From assembly GCF_014897315.1 (NCBI RefSeq), contig NZ_JABUYL010000002.1:62001-126000 (forward strand): a stretch of DNA of 64,000 nucleotides, given 5' to 3'. Under the pieces are notes generated by a model. The model searched no databases. It worked only from the letters and a program-made list of their open reading frames with translations, and had not been told where the DNA came from. The DNA comes from Proteus sp. FME41. Its GTDB lineage: Bacteria > Pseudomonadota > Gammaproteobacteria > Enterobacterales > Enterobacteriaceae. This document shows, piece by piece, positions 18,666-31,301 of the stretch (position 1 is its first letter; every line of letters starts with the position of its first letter). The position numbers and the translations under genes are program-made.

Positions 18666-19141
18666 TTGCATTTTAAGTTAACTACAGGTATAAACTCGCG
18701 GTTACTGTGAAATCTGAACACAGTGTAAACCGCAGAATTTCAAATTCTGTTTCTCTGTTAGGGAAATGGCTTATAGCATTAAGCCATGTGTGGAGTGAAT
18801 GGGTAATGATCCATTGTCTACAGGTTAGTCTTTTCAAAAACCAAAACAGTACTCACCAATACTATCTACATAGTATATCTAGAGTAATTTCCTCTTTGAG
18901 CACACTCTCTTTAGAGCGAAGTTGTCTGTTACTTGCCAATAGGTGATTGTGTTAACTCGTTATAAGTTAACTCAATAACTTTCTATTATTATGTTCAGCT
19001 ATAAACTGAATACTCATATAAAAATATATAGTGAGTCACTACTTCCAACTGTTATTTATCAGTCGTTTCAGATTTTCAAGAGATTATTGACTACTATAGT
19101 GACAGGCAAGGTATAAACTCATACTCCCTAAGGAGAATGTC
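18666..19141 (+). promoter_or_regulatory. Long hairpin-rich leader and promoters of speA
   Basis: A promoter-like TTGCAT (18666-18671), 17-base spacer and TATAAA (18689-18694) is followed at once by four consecutive hairpins: 18699-18732 (CGGTT...AACCG outer, ACTGTG/CACAGT inner), 18733-18749 (CAGAATT/AATTCTG), 18766-18787 (ATGGCTTA/TAAGCCAT, perfect) and 18798-18815 (AATGG/CCATT). Further short hairpins follow. The 12-mer AGGTATAAACTC occurs at 18686-18697 and again at 19109-19120, the second with TTGACT upstream (19-base gap) and directly before the speA ribosome-binding site. A 79-codon GTG-started frame spans 18707-18946 but has no recognisable product. Confidence 0.6.
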
Positions 19142-21049
19142 ATGAATGATAACATCGCTCGTAAGATGCAGCAGACCTATAACATTGCATATTGGGGTGG
19201 CGGTTACTATTTAGCGAATAATCGGGGAAATATTAGCGTTTGTCCTAACCCTGATGTTCCTGATGCAACGTTTGATTTAACTGAATTGGTTAAACGCGTT
19301 CAAGAAGAGCAATCACATTTGCGTTTACCTGCGCTTTTTTGCTTTCCTCAAATACTACAACACCGTTTACGCTCGATTAATGCGGCGTTTCATCGCGCAC
19401 GTGAATCTTATGGTTATAAAGGTGACTATTTTTTAGTTTATCCGATTAAAGTGAATCAACAGCGTCGCGTGATTGAATCACTGATTAATGCGGGTGAGCC
19501 TTTAGGTCTAGAAGCAGGCTCTAAAGCTGAATTAATGGCTGTGCTTGCTCATGCCAATATGACAAGTTCTGTCATTGTATGTAATGGTTATAAAGACCGT
19601 GAATATATTCGTTTAGCATTAACGGGCGAAAAGCTGGGGCATAAAGTTTTCTTAGTCATTGAAAAAATGTCTGAGATAAAAATGGTACTTGAAGAAGCAG
19701 AACGTTTAGAAGTTATCCCTCGTTTAGGGGTACGCGCTCGTTTGGCTTCTCAAGGCTCGGGTAAATGGCAGGCAAGTGGTGGTGAGAAATCGAAATTTGG
19801 TTTAGCCGCAACACAAGTTTTACAATTAATTGATATGTTGCGCCAAGCTGATCGCTTAGATAGCTTGCAATTATTGCACTTCCATTTGGGCTCACAAATG
19901 GCGAATATCCGTGATATCGCCACCGGTGTTCGTGAATCTGCACGCTTTTATGTCGAACTGCATAAGTTAGGTGTTGATATCCAGTATTTTGATGTGGGTG
20001 GTGGATTAGGGGTGGACTATGAAGGTACACGCTCACAATCTGATTGCTCGGTTAACTATGGTCTAAATGAATATGCGAATAATGTCATTTGGGCAATTGG
20101 TGACGCGTGTGATGAAAATGATTTACCTCATCCTACGGTCATTACAGAATCAGGCCGCGCATTAACTGCACATCACACAGTATTAATCTCTAATGTCATT
20201 GGTGTTGAGCGCAATGAATTTACAGCAATTACACCGCCTGAAGAAGATGCATCAAGACCGATTGCTAGCCTTTGGGAAACATGGGAAGAGATGCAAACCA
20301 AAGGACATAGTCGTTCATTACGTGAATGGTTGCATGATAGCCAATTAGACTTACATGATGTGCATACACAATATGTTCATGGCATGTTGAGCCTGACAGA
20401 GCGTGCATGGGCAGAAGAGTTGTATTTGAATATTTGTCGTCGCATTCAATACGATTTAGATCCAAGTAATCGTGCGCATCGTCCTATTATTGATGAACTG
20501 CAAGAGCGGATGTCCGATAAGTTCTATGTGAACTTTTCATTATTCCAATCTTTACCTGATGCATGGGGTATTGATCAGCTATTCCCTGTATTACCGATTG
20601 AAGGGTTAGATAAACCACTGGATCGCCGAGCGGTTCTACTCGATATTACGTGTGACTCAGATGGTATTATTGACCACTATGTGGATGGTGATGGTGTTGA
20701 AACAACGATGCCAATGCCAGCTTATGATCCTGAATATCCACCCATGATTGGCTTTTTTATGGTAGGGGCTTATCAGGAAATTTTAGGCAATATGCATAAC
20801 TTATTTGGTGATACTGCCGCCGTTGACGTTTATCTTGATGAAAAAGGTAATCTTACTTATGTTCAAAGTGAAGAGGGCGATACTGTTGCCGATATGCTTC
20901 AGTACGTTAAGTTAAATCCAACGGTGCTGTTAGAACGTTTCCGTACTCAAGTAAAAAATGCACAGTTAGATGAAGCGTTGCAAGAACAATTCTTGACTGA
21001 ATTTGAAAGCGGTTTATACGGTTATACGTATCTGGAAGAAGAAGAGTAA
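19142..21049 (+). CDS. speA: Biosynthetic arginine decarboxylase (PLP dependent)
   Basis: SpeA converts arginine to agmatine, the first step of the agmatine route to putrescine. The 635-residue protein has the PLP lysine K103 in [11 protein letters not shown], the glycine-rich phosphate-binding stretch [14 protein letters not shown], and the C-terminal catalytic block [10 protein letters not shown]. Length is close to E. coli SpeA. The ATG follows AAGGAG at an ideal distance. speB lies 103 bases downstream, with a hairpin between, so the pathway genes are consecutive. A long structured leader precedes the gene. Confidence 0.96.
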   Translation: MNDNIARKMQQTYNIAYWGGGYYLANNRGNISVCPNPDVPDATFDLTELVKRVQEEQSHLRLPALFCFPQILQHRLRSINAAFHRARESYGYKGDYFLVYPIKVNQQRRVIESLINAGEPLGLEAGSKAELMAVLAHANMTSSVIVCNGYKDREYIRLALTGEKLGHKVFLVIEKMSEIKMVLEEAERLEVIPRLGVRARLASQGSGKWQASGGEKSKFGLAATQVLQLIDMLRQADRLDSLQLLHFHLGSQMANIRDIATGVRESARFYVELHKLGVDIQYFDVGGGLGVDYEGTRSQSDCSVNYGLNEYANNVIWAIGDACDENDLPHPTVITESGRALTAHHTVLISNVIGVERNEFTAITPPEEDASRPIASLWETWEEMQTKGHSRSLREWLHDSQLDLHDVHTQYVHGMLSLTERAWAEELYLNICRRIQYDLDPSNRAHRPIIDELQERMSDKFYVNFSLFQSLPDAWGIDQLFPVLPIEGLDKPLDRRAVLLDITCDSDGIIDHYVDGDGVETTMPMPAYDPEYPPMIGFFMVGAYQEILGNMHNLFGDTAAVDVYLDEKGNLTYVQSEEGDTVADMLQYVKLNPTVLLERFRTQVKNAQLDEALQEQFLTEFESGLYGYTYLEEEE

Positions 21050-21067
21050 TTCTTAATTCTCCAATGC

Positions 21068-21095
21068 AAGAGTGATGCGTTTAAGTATCACTCTT
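21068..21095 (+). other. Hairpin between speA and speB
   Basis: AAGAGTGAT (21068-21076) pairs perfectly with ATCACTCTT (21087-21095). Only a short T-rich tail follows, so it may be a weak terminator or processing site that lowers speB read-through. Confidence 0.55.
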
Positions 21096-21152
21096 TATCT
21101 ATCATATTGATTTGTATGTCGCTTATTTTTAATAAGTGACAGAGGTAATAGC

Positions 21153-22073
21153 ATGAAAAATAGTACGTTAGGTAATGAGACTGATAATTCTTTGATCTCT
21201 AATGCATTTGGTTTTTTACGTTTTCCACTGAATTTTCAGCCTTATAGCAGTGATGCAGATTGGGTTATTACTGGTGTGCCTTTTGATATGGCAACCTCTG
21301 GTCGTGCAGGAACGCGTCATGGGCCTGGTGCTATTCGCCAAATCTCAACGAATTTAGCATGGGAAGGTAACCGCTGGCCTTGGGATTTCGATATGCGTGA
21401 GCGTTTAAGCGTTGTCGATTGTGGTGACTTGGTGTTTAACTTCGGTGATGCACAAGATATGAGCGATAAACTACAAGCTCATACTGAAAAATTGTTAGCC
21501 TCAGGCAAAAAATGCTTAACGTTTGGCGGGGACCACTTTGTCACACTGCCTCTATTACGTGCGCATGCTAAACATTTTGGCAAAATGGCATTAGTACATT
21601 TCGATGCTCATACCGATACTTATGGTAATGGGAGTAAGTTTGACCACGGTACAATGTTCTTTCATGCGCCAAATGAAGGGTTAATCGATCCTAATCATTC
21701 CGTTCAAATTGGTATTCGTACCGATCACGACAGTGATAATGGTTTTACTGTGCTAGATGCAGCACAAGTTAATGATCGCGGTGTTGATGATTTAGTCGAT
21801 CAGATTAAAAACATTGTGGGTGATCTTCCCGTTTACCTGACTTTCGATATTGATTGTCTTGATCCTGCGTTTGCGCCAGGAACAGGAACGCCAGTTGTAG
21901 GCGGTTTAACAACCGATAAAGCACTGAAGATCTTACGTGCGTTACAACCATTAAATATTGTCGGTATGGACTTAGTGGAAGTTTCTCCGGCTTATGATCA
22001 ATCCGACATTACAGCACTTGCAGGTGCGACAATTGCGCTGGATATGTTATATCTCCAAGCAGCAAAAAAATAA
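21153..22073 (+). CDS. speB: Agmatinase
   Basis: SpeB hydrolyses agmatine to putrescine and urea in the cytosol. The 306-residue protein is an ureohydrolase with the Mn2+-ligand motifs [16 protein letters not shown] and [13 protein letters not shown], and the block [13 protein letters not shown] near residue 50. Length and start match the E. coli enzyme. It follows speA and is closed by its own terminator; AGAGG lies before the ATG. The order speA-speB supports a complete arginine-to-putrescine route. Confidence 0.96.
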   Translation: MKNSTLGNETDNSLISNAFGFLRFPLNFQPYSSDADWVITGVPFDMATSGRAGTRHGPGAIRQISTNLAWEGNRWPWDFDMRERLSVVDCGDLVFNFGDAQDMSDKLQAHTEKLLASGKKCLTFGGDHFVTLPLLRAHAKHFGKMALVHFDAHTDTYGNGSKFDHGTMFFHAPNEGLIDPNHSVQIGIRTDHDSDNGFTVLDAAQVNDRGVDDLVDQIKNIVGDLPVYLTFDIDCLDPAFAPGTGTPVVGGLTTDKALKILRALQPLNIVGMDLVEVSPAYDQSDITALAGATIALDMLYLQAAKK

Positions 22074-22103
22074 TTTCTATTAATTTCAGAAACTAATATC
22101 AAG

Positions 22104-22132
22104 GCGATATCTTTTTAGGTATCGCTTTTTTA
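22104..22132 (+). terminator. Terminator after speB
   Basis: GCGATA (22104-22109) pairs with TATCGC (22120-22125), followed by six T residues. It lies 30 bases after the speB stop. Confidence 0.8.
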
Positions 22133-22407
22133 TTTTATTCTATGTATTAATGAGTTAAGCATTTTTTGCTAATTAATGACTACACTATTCAAATGCCTTT
22201 TCTTCTATTTTCAGAGCATATTTTATCTTTTATTGAGCGCTTATTCTAAATGATAATTATTTATAGAATGTTCGGTTGTCATTATCTGACTAATTAGGGA
22301 ATAATCGTTATTTTGTCACCCGTCTGTTTAATTGCTACTGTTAATCTATTAACAAAGTTCTTTTTTTGGAAGAGCTTTTTCATCTGTGATAACTCAGGAG
22401 AAAGACA
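22133..22407 (+). promoter_or_regulatory. Promoter region of the acetoin reductase gene
   Basis: This AT-rich gene-free stretch separates the speB terminator from the next gene. TTGTCA near 22313 followed by AT-rich sequence could be a -35 element. No operator is clear to me. CAGGAG before the ATG is a good ribosome-binding site. Confidence 0.35.
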
Positions 22408-23187
22408 ATGGCTTTGAATGGTAAGGTAATCTTAGTTACAGGTGCTGCTCAGGGAATTGGTCGTGGCATCGCATTACGTTTAGCGAAAGAAGGTGCTGAT
22501 ATTGCTCTGGTTGACTTGAAAGCAGATAAGCTAGCCGATGTTGCTAAAGAAATTGAAGCGCTAGGACGTAAAACAACCACTTTTGCTGCTGATATCAGTC
22601 ATCGAGATGACGTTTTTGCTGCCGTTGATCATGCTGAAAAGGCATTAGGTGGATTTGATGTCATGATTAATAATGCGGGTATTGCACAAGTTAAAGCACT
22701 CGCTGATGTCACACCTGAAGATATGGATAGGATCTTCAAAATTAACGTGAACGGTACGATGTGGGGAATTCAAGCTGCATCAGAGAAATTTAAAGCATTA
22801 GGTCATAAAGGTAAGATCATTAATGCCTCTTCTATTGCGGGTCATGATGGATTTGCACTATTAGGTGTATATTCAGCCACTAAATTTGCAGTGCGTGCAC
22901 TGACACAAGCTGCGGCAAAAGAGTATGCCAGCGCAGGAATTACCGTAAATGCGTATTGTCCTGGTATTGTAGGGACGGATATGTGGGTTGAAATTGATGA
23001 GCGCTTTTCTGAAATTACTGGGGCGCCAAAAGGTGAAACCTACAAAAAATATGTAGAAGGTATTGCATTAGGTCGCGCTCAAACCCCTGATGATGTTGCG
23101 GCTTTAGTGGCTTTCTTATCGAGTGATGATTCTGACTATATTACAGGCCAAGCAATTTTAACTGATGGCGGTATCGTTTATCGTTAA
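22408..23187 (+). CDS. budC: SDR-family acetoin/diacetyl reductase (2,3-butanediol dehydrogenase type)
   Basis: The 259-residue protein is a classical short-chain dehydrogenase. It has the NAD-binding motif [10 protein letters not shown] near residue 11, NNAGIA near residue 90, and catalytic Tyr-x3-Lys in YSATK after the active-site Ser of [42 protein letters not shown] and the ending [10 protein letters not shown] closely resemble Klebsiella BudC. It probably interconverts diacetyl, acetoin and 2,3-butanediol with NADH. No acetolactate genes (budAB) are adjacent, so it may act on acetoin from elsewhere. The exact substrate and stereochemistry cannot be read from the sequence. Confidence 0.85.
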   Translation: MALNGKVILVTGAAQGIGRGIALRLAKEGADIALVDLKADKLADVAKEIEALGRKTTTFAADISHRDDVFAAVDHAEKALGGFDVMINNAGIAQVKALADVTPEDMDRIFKINVNGTMWGIQAASEKFKALGHKGKIINASSIAGHDGFALLGVYSATKFAVRALTQAAAKEYASAGITVNAYCPGIVGTDMWVEIDERFSEITGAPKGETYKKYVEGIALGRAQTPDDVAALVAFLSSDDSDYITGQAILTDGGIVYR

Positions 23188-23216
23188 TTATTAAAATAGA
23201 TTATTATTTATCAATG

Positions 23217-23252
23217 CCCTGTGTGATTTAAAATAATGATACAGGGTATTTT
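23217..23252 (+). terminator. Hairpin between convergent budC and mutH
   Basis: CCCTGT (23217-23222) pairs with ACAGGG (23241-23246), followed by TATTTTATT. It is a plausible budC terminator but has a long loop. Confidence 0.5.
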
Positions 23253-23275
23253 ATTGCCTATTATTTATAATGAAA

Positions 23276-23962
23276 TTAAAGCTGAAAGTAACGCGCCAGC
23301 AGTGGGGCCGTAAAATTTTTCTTCAAATAAAAGCCTCTGGGTAATGTCATGATACGTTGCCCATTTTCACCAATAGCTTCGGTTAACGCTTTGCTATTCG
23401 CGGCTTTGGGACGAATTTGTAACACCTGCCCGTGACGTGCGGTAATACTTTCTACTTTACCAAGCACAATCATATCCATAAGTTCTTCCCAATCATGGCG
23501 CAAGAGTTCTTCTTCTGTATTGTTTGGGCTCCAGAGCAATGGTGAGGCAACTCGGCGCTGGGCTAATGGGATTTCCCTTTCTCCTTCAACCGGCACCCAT
23601 AACACTTTAGAGAGCTTGCGTTTTACATGGCTATTTTCCCATGTAATTCCACTATTTCCTGTTAATGCGGCAACACACACAAAAGTCGTTTCTAAAGGCA
23701 TACCTAATCTATCAATCGGGATCGTTTTAAGCTCAATGCCAAGTTCACTGAAATCTTGTTCTGGTTTACTGCCTGCGCTTGCTCCTAGGTAATATTCTAA
23801 TAGCATCCCTACCCAGCCTTTATCTCTTTTTAAATCAGCAGGAATAGGCAGTTGTGCAAACGCGGCGAGCTCACCAAAAGTGTAACCTGCAAGCGCTTTG
23901 GCTCGTTCGAATAAAATCTGCTCGTTTTCAGGCGCTATAGGTGGAGTAAACATATTTATCAT
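23276..23962 (-). CDS. mutH: DNA mismatch repair endonuclease MutH
   Basis: MutH nicks the unmethylated strand at hemimethylated GATC sites after MutS and MutL recognise a mismatch. The 228-residue protein matches E. coli MutH throughout: [24 protein letters not shown], the catalytic D...ExK pattern in [42 protein letters not shown] and [11 protein letters not shown]. The first ATG is used; a second one three codons in (23953) is also possible. The spacer upstream contains a DnaA-box cluster, as it does next to mutH in E. coli. Confidence 0.97.
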   Translation of the reverse strand: MINMFTPPIAPENEQILFERAKALAGYTFGELAAFAQLPIPADLKRDKGWVGMLLEYYLGASAGSKPEQDFSELGIELKTIPIDRLGMPLETTFVCVAALTGNSGITWENSHVKRKLSKVLWVPVEGEREIPLAQRRVASPLLWSPNNTEEELLRHDWEELMDMIVLGKVESITARHGQVLQIRPKAANSKALTEAIGENGQRIMTLPRGFYLKKNFTAPLLARYFQL

Positions 23963-24106
23963 CTTATTGTTTAAAAAATAGACATAAAAAAAAGGCTATT
24001 GATAACATATTTGGCTTTATTTTACTGAAGCTATAATAGCATGATATATCATCATTTTTTTGAGTTAATCCCTCAATTGAAATTTATAATCTTAAGTTGT
24101 GCACGG

Positions 24107-24480
24107 TTATCCTGAAACCATAAACAGGCTTTTGCACTAGGTTATCCACAGCTTTATGGGATAACTCAGGGAAAGTGAGATCACTGTTCTGATTTACAGC
24201 CTTGACTTTTGCAGATATTCCTCAAAATTATCCTATTCTGTCTAACTAATCGGCATAACCTGTGGATAAAACATCCTGTGGTTATTTTTTGTACGATTTG
24301 AGCGGTAAGCTTTTTTAATTGTTTTATTCAATCGCTGAAATAGGCAGTAAAAATTACTTACTAATTTGAATTATAAGTGATATTTTAAAAAAAATTTCAA
24401 CAGCCTTTTCAACAATACAAAAACTATACCCTGATTATCTCACTCTTTTTCACATAGATATCCACAGAAAAAGTGAATAA
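24107..24480. promoter_or_regulatory. DnaA-box cluster, candidate DARS2 (DnaA-reactivating sequence)
   Basis: The 614-base spacer between mutH and sgrR has no gene. It contains two perfect DnaA boxes, TTATCCACA at 24142-24150 (+) and 24261-24269 (-). Near-matches lie at 24458-24466 (+, ATATCCACA), 24472-24480 (-, TTATTCACT), 24277-24285 (-, ATAACCACA), 24107-24115 (+, TTATCCTGA), and a weak inverted one at about 24158-24164. In E. coli the DARS2 site that regenerates ATP-DnaA lies in the spacer beside mutH. The same neighbour and clustered, mixed-orientation boxes support orthology. Fis and IHF sites were not resolved by eye. Confidence 0.7.
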
Positions 24481-24576
24481 ATCCCCTGCGTATTTATGAG
24501 GGTGTTTATAACTTTCATCATTTCTGTGAATTAACACAAATAATGATCTTTTTATAATTGAAAAGTGTGCAATATC

Positions 24577-26256
24577 CTATTTTAATCGAGGTACATCAAT
24601 ATCGGGTGTGAACCATGCTGATTTGAAATCAAACCAACCAAAAGTATTCATTTTGACACCGCGTATAGTTCTTTGTCCTTGCAGTTCGAGTAAATGATGA
24701 AATAAAGGATAAAGCCAAATATCTTGTGTTAACTGACAGCACCATTCTTCAAGTGGTAAGGCTTTTTGATGCCATAATATGAGTTCTTGAGAAAAGGATG
24801 CTCCTAGGCATTGATGAAACAAAGGTAATTCATAGAGTGCTGCAAAAATAGAGAACTCTAAAGGTTTATAAAAATTCACGGTAGCTAACCAAATATCACT
24901 TTCAGCTTCACCGTAATACCACTGTTCATAATCAAGGGTTTGAATAGTAAGCTCGATATCATACTGAGATAAAATACTTTTTATTAAATCTGCAATAGTG
25001 CTGTATTCATGATGCTCTTTATAAAGTGTGACAGTTAATTTCGTTAATGATGGGGGCTTAGGGTGTTGGCGGATTAATTTACTGTGATGCCAATGAAGCA
25101 ATAAGCCATAAGCAGGTGACCAATGACGTTGATAGAAAGGATCGCAATGTGTCAGCATATTAACGGGGGTTAATACACTACTTAACCATTCTCTTATTTC
25201 AGTTTGTTGGCATTGCACTGAACGACTATCGTAAAGTAGAAAATAACAGCCTTCCTCTTTACGGCTTTCTAGTGAGTCCTTATTAGTATCATCATCTGTT
25301 AAATGAATGGTCGAACAGACCATTTTGTTATTAAGCTCGGGCACGACCCAAATATCAATTTGATCTAATAATGCACGTAAGCCAAAATAGCGATTAAAAG
25401 CTTTGATTTGCAACTTATGTTTATCATTAGCCATAATCTGATAAGCCCCTGTGCCAATAGGGTGTTGTGCAAAAGAGGGGAGTGACGACCACTCTTGTGG
25501 CAAAATAACAGCTTGAGGGCTACCTAAGAGTGTTGCAAATTGTTTATCTGCGTCACTTAAGAAAATATCGAGTACATAAGGCTGAGGTGAGGATATCCGT
25601 TCTATATGAGCGTAAAGAGGATTGCAGTATTTCATTCGCATTAAAGAGGTGCTGATATCATCAAGAGTAAGCTCACGGCCATGATGGAAATAAATAGAAG
25701 GACGTAAATAAAATCGCCAATGTTGCTCTGTGATCATTTGCCAATGATGCGCTAACTCCGCTTCAACTTCCCCATTTTCCTCTTTTAAATGGACTAATGA
25801 ATTAAATATTTGACTCATTAAATGTAGCTCAGAGCGCCTTAATGGGGTTCCCGGTAATAAATTTTTAAAAGGGCGATAGTAAATAATTCGGAGTAATTGC
25901 TGACCGGGATGAAAGCTTTTTTCAATTTGAGACAGCACCATTTGGCGAACTGAATCTTTATCTCCCATCAAGGCGACCAGTTTTTCTATATCATTATCTT
26001 CAATTAATTTTTCAGCACGGTTTTGTTGGATTTCCAACGCATTAGAATGAAAGATTAGGGTGGATTTTTTGCCTCTGCCCACTTCTGCTTGCCAGTTTAT
26101 CCAACCTATTTCTTGCATCTTGTTTAATAAAGAACGGACATGGCGCCGAGTACAATGCAAGATTTCTGCTAGCTCTTGTAATGTGGTTTCACCGGCTTTT
26201 CCCTGAAAGGCTTGCCATAATCGAATAAATTGTAACTCTAAGCGGGGTGAGGTCAT
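24577..26256 (-). CDS. sgrR: Transcriptional regulator of sugar-phosphate stress SgrR
   Basis: SgrR activates the small RNA gene sgrS when sugar phosphates accumulate. The 559-residue protein has an N-terminal winged-helix DNA-binding domain (LQELAEILHCTRRHVRSLLN, about residues 25-45) and a solute-binding-protein-like domain (about 165-540). YYRPFKNLLPGTPLRRSE, HWRFYLRP and the C-terminal MNTFGWFDFKSAWF match E. coli SgrR closely. It is transcribed divergently from an SgrS-like RNA, the conserved arrangement. On the other side is the mutH/DARS2 spacer, which is not the E. coli arrangement. Confidence 0.95.
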   Translation of the reverse strand: MTSPRLELQFIRLWQAFQGKAGETTLQELAEILHCTRRHVRSLLNKMQEIGWINWQAEVGRGKKSTLIFHSNALEIQQNRAEKLIEDNDIEKLVALMGDKDSVRQMVLSQIEKSFHPGQQLLRIIYYRPFKNLLPGTPLRRSELHLMSQIFNSLVHLKEENGEVEAELAHHWQMITEQHWRFYLRPSIYFHHGRELTLDDISTSLMRMKYCNPLYAHIERISSPQPYVLDIFLSDADKQFATLLGSPQAVILPQEWSSLPSFAQHPIGTGAYQIMANDKHKLQIKAFNRYFGLRALLDQIDIWVVPELNNKMVCSTIHLTDDDTNKDSLESRKEEGCYFLLYDSRSVQCQQTEIREWLSSVLTPVNMLTHCDPFYQRHWSPAYGLLLHWHHSKLIRQHPKPPSLTKLTVTLYKEHHEYSTIADLIKSILSQYDIELTIQTLDYEQWYYGEAESDIWLATVNFYKPLEFSIFAALYELPLFHQCLGASFSQELILWHQKALPLEEWCCQLTQDIWLYPLFHHLLELQGQRTIRGVKMNTFGWFDFKSAWFTPDIDVPRLK

Positions 26257-26309
26257 AAAAGAGGAAATCCCTTAATAAAGTGATCAATTTTAATTTCCTT
26301 ATATTAGAC

Positions 26310-26437
26310 CGATAATGTTTGTGTTTAAAGTTAGCTCTCATGTTAGTTATCACAAATTATGAATACTGACAGACTCCCCCATTTGAGCATTCGGTGATTA
26401 CCGGCCAGTGATGATGCATCACTGGCTTTTTTATTTT
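26310..26437 (+). ncRNA. sgrS: SgrS-like small RNA (no SgrT)
   Basis: Between sgrR and leuD there is no protein gene but a strong plus-strand terminator: GCCAGTGAT/ATCACTGGC (26404-26412, 26418-26426) followed by TTTTTTATTTT. Just before it are TTTGAGCATTCGGTGA, close to the E. coli SgrS pairing region (recalled as CTGAGTATTGGTGT), and a small hairpin CGGT/ACCG. E. coli SgrS has the same order: seed, small hairpin, GCCAG terminator. The position divergent from sgrR fits. Only 9- and 15-codon frames lie upstream, so SgrT is absent. The 5' end is a guess; -10-like sequences lie near 26300-26320. Confidence 0.72.
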
Positions 26438-26440
26438 GGC

Positions 26441-26467
26441 AAAAAAAACCGTAAATAAATTTACGGT
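26441..26467 (-). terminator. Terminator of the leuABCD operon
   Basis: On the minus strand ACCGTAAAT/ATTTACGGT (26448-26456 and 26459-26467) is followed by eight T residues. It lies about 60 bases beyond the leuD stop and is separate from the adjacent, convergent small-RNA terminator. Confidence 0.85.
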
Positions 26468-26525
26468 AAGAATGACAAAGTATAAACATCACAGAAAGTA
26501 GAAGAAGGTGAAAACTTTGTATTAA

Positions 26526-27128
26526 TTAGCGCATAAAAGGAGGTTGTTTGGCCTCATAAACGCTAATGTCATTTTGGTGTTGCAATGTTAATCCGATACT
26601 GTCTAATCCTTCAATCATGCAATGACGGCGAAAGGAATCTATTTCAAAAGAGAAACATAACTCACCTGCTTTAACCTCTTGTGCGACTAAGTCCACTGTA
26701 ATAGAGGTACCCGCATGTTGTTTTACATAATTAAATAATTGTGAAACTTCATCATCACTGAGTTTGACGGGTAATAATTGGTTATTAAATGCATTTCCAT
26801 AAAAAATATCAGCAAAACTAGGCGCGATAACGGCGTGAAAACCATAATCAGTTAATGCCCACGGTGCATGTTCACGAGATGAACCACAACCAAAGTTTTC
26901 TCGTGCTAATAAAATAGAAGCACCTTGATAAATAGGCTGGTTCAAAATAAACGCAGGATTAGGTTGTGTGCCTTCGTCATCTAAAAAGCGCCAATCATTA
27001 AATAAGTGTTTACCAAAGCCTGTACGTGTCACTTTCTGTAAGAATTGCTTAGGGATAATGGCATCGGTATCGATATTCGCTGCATCTAAAGGAACGGCAA
27101 TACCTGTATGTTGAGTAAATTTATTCAT
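26526..27128 (-). CDS. leuD: 3-isopropylmalate dehydratase small subunit
   Basis: LeuD pairs with LeuC to isomerise 2-isopropylmalate to 3-isopropylmalate in leucine synthesis. The 200-residue protein has the swivel-domain motifs [14 protein letters not shown] near the N-terminus and [15 protein letters not shown] near residue 75, and ends with the usual QPPFM-like tail. Length matches E. coli LeuD. It starts 11 bases after leuC, with AAGGAG upstream, and is the last gene of the operon. Confidence 0.96.
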   Translation of the reverse strand: MNKFTQHTGIAVPLDAANIDTDAIIPKQFLQKVTRTGFGKHLFNDWRFLDDEGTQPNPAFILNQPIYQGASILLARENFGCGSSREHAPWALTDYGFHAVIAPSFADIFYGNAFNNQLLPVKLSDDEVSQLFNYVKQHAGTSITVDLVAQEVKAGELCFSFEIDSFRRHCMIEGLDSIGLTLQHQNDISVYEAKQPPFMR

Positions 27129-27139
27129 GGTATTCTCCT

Positions 27140-28549
27140 TTAAGATGTGACTGAAAACGTACGAATATCAGCAAAGTGACCATTAATGGCCGCCGCTGCT
27201 GCCATTGCAGGACTGACTAAGTGTGTTCGGCCACCACGACCTTGACGACCTTCAAAGTTACGGTTGCTGGTGGAGGCACAGCGTTCACCTGGATTTAACC
27301 GGTCGTTATTCATGGCTAAACACATAGAGCAGCCTGGTAAACGCCATTCAAAACCCGCTTCAATAAAAATTTTATCTAAACCTTCTGCTTCGGCTTGCGC
27401 TTTAACTGGCCCTGATCCTGGAACAACGATAGCTTGAACATGCGAAGCGACTTTATGACCTTTGGCAATTTCAGCTGCGGCACGTAAATCTTCAATACGT
27501 GAGTTTGTACAAGAGCCAATAAAAACTTTGTCGATAGCCACATCTGTTAAGTTTACACCTTCGCGTAATCCCATATAGGCTAAGGCTTTTTCAGCAGAAG
27601 CGCGTTCAACAGGATCGTGAAAACTATTTAATAATGGAACAATTTGGTCAATAGCAATCACTTGCCCTGGGTTAGTACCCCATGTGACTTGTGGCGCAAT
27701 GTCAGCCGCATTAATGGTGACGGTGGCATCGAAAGTTGCATCATGATCAGACTTTAAGGTTCTCCAATAAGCAACTGCGTCATCCCATGATTGATCTTTA
27801 GGGGCAAATTGACGTCCTTTTAAATAATTAAACGTGGTGTCATCAGGTGCCACTAAACCTGCCTTAGCGCCCATTTCAATCGCCATATTGCATAAGGTCA
27901 TTCGACCTTCCATACTTAATGCTTCAATGGCTTCACCTGCAAATTCAACGATATAACCTGTTCCACCAGCGCTGCCTAATTTACCAATAATGGCTAAGAC
28001 AATATCTTTTGCAGTGATGCCAACGGCGGTATTACCTTGTACTTCAATTTTTAATGTTTTAGCTCGAGACTGTTTTAATGTCTGAGTAGCTAATACATGC
28101 TCCACTTCTGAAGTCCCGATCCCGAAGGCTAATGATCCAAAAGCACCATGGGTTGCTGTATGTGAGTCTCCACAAACAATAGTCATTCCGGGTAAGGTTA
28201 AACCTTGTTCTGGTCCCATAACATGGACTATTCCTTGATAGGGATGGTTTAAGTCATACAGTGTGACACCAAATTCTTGGCAGTTTTTCATCAACTCTTG
28301 CATTTGAATTCTTGCCATATCACCACAAGCATTAATATCTTTTGTTTGTGTTGAGACGTTGTGATCCATCGTTGCGAAGGTTTTATTGGGCTGACGAACA
28401 GGGCGACCTTTTGTTCTCAATCCATCAAAGGCTTGAGGCGATGTTACTTCGTGCACTAAATGGCGATCGATATATAAAATCGGTGTTTCATCACTCACTT
28501 CTCTGACAACATGTGCATCATAGATTTTTTGATATAATGTTTGTCCCAT
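27140..28549 (-). CDS. leuC: 3-isopropylmalate dehydratase large subunit (4Fe-4S)
   Basis: LeuC is the iron-sulfur subunit of isopropylmalate isomerase. I start it at [13 protein letters not shown] (28549), which matches the family and lies one base after the leuB stop with GAAGGGG as ribosome-binding site; the open frame extends 24 codons into leuB but that part is not LeuC-like. The 469-residue protein carries the cluster-binding cysteines in [10 protein letters not shown] and [10 protein letters not shown], and substrate motifs [12 protein letters not shown] and DHN near the N-terminus. Confidence 0.96.
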   Translation of the reverse strand: MGQTLYQKIYDAHVVREVSDETPILYIDRHLVHEVTSPQAFDGLRTKGRPVRQPNKTFATMDHNVSTQTKDINACGDMARIQMQELMKNCQEFGVTLYDLNHPYQGIVHVMGPEQGLTLPGMTIVCGDSHTATHGAFGSLAFGIGTSEVEHVLATQTLKQSRAKTLKIEVQGNTAVGITAKDIVLAIIGKLGSAGGTGYIVEFAGEAIEALSMEGRMTLCNMAIEMGAKAGLVAPDDTTFNYLKGRQFAPKDQSWDDAVAYWRTLKSDHDATFDATVTINAADIAPQVTWGTNPGQVIAIDQIVPLLNSFHDPVERASAEKALAYMGLREGVNLTDVAIDKVFIGSCTNSRIEDLRAAAEIAKGHKVASHVQAIVVPGSGPVKAQAEAEGLDKIFIEAGFEWRLPGCSMCLAMNNDRLNPGERCASTSNRNFEGRQGRGGRTHLVSPAMAAAAAINGHFADIRTFSVTS

Positions 28550-28550
28550 G

Positions 28551-31204
<2,654 letters not shown>

Positions 31205-31252
31205 AGTCTGTTCCTTTCTCTTTTTTATTTGCTGTTTGCGCTCTCCCAGGTA

Positions 31253-31279
31253 TAAAAAAACCCGCGACTAGCGCGGGTT
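31253..31279 (-). terminator. leu operon attenuator
   Basis: On the minus strand AACCCGCG/CGCGGGTT (31272-31279 and 31259-31266) is followed by a T-run. It lies between the leader peptide stop and leuA, where leu attenuators terminate transcription when leucyl-tRNA is plentiful. Confidence 0.88.
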
Positions 31280-31301
31280 TCTCTCTAAGGGTAGGTGTGT
31301 T

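Noticed and set aside
18699-18815. CRISPR-like repeats in the speA leader
   Set aside because: The tandem hairpins have different stems and no direct repeat with regular spacers.
18707-18946. 79-codon GTG frame in the speA leader
   Set aside because: It has no ribosome-binding site, no family resemblance and a poor amino-acid composition; the region is better explained as an RNA leader, though a small protein is not excluded.
24107-24480. Replication origin (oriC)
   Set aside because: DnaA boxes are present, but the flanking genes are not mnmG/mioC or dnaA/dnaN, GATC sites are few, and the position beside mutH fits DARS2 better.
26257-26400. sgrT inside the SgrS-like RNA
   Set aside because: Only 9- and 15-codon frames are present and neither resembles the 43-residue SgrT.
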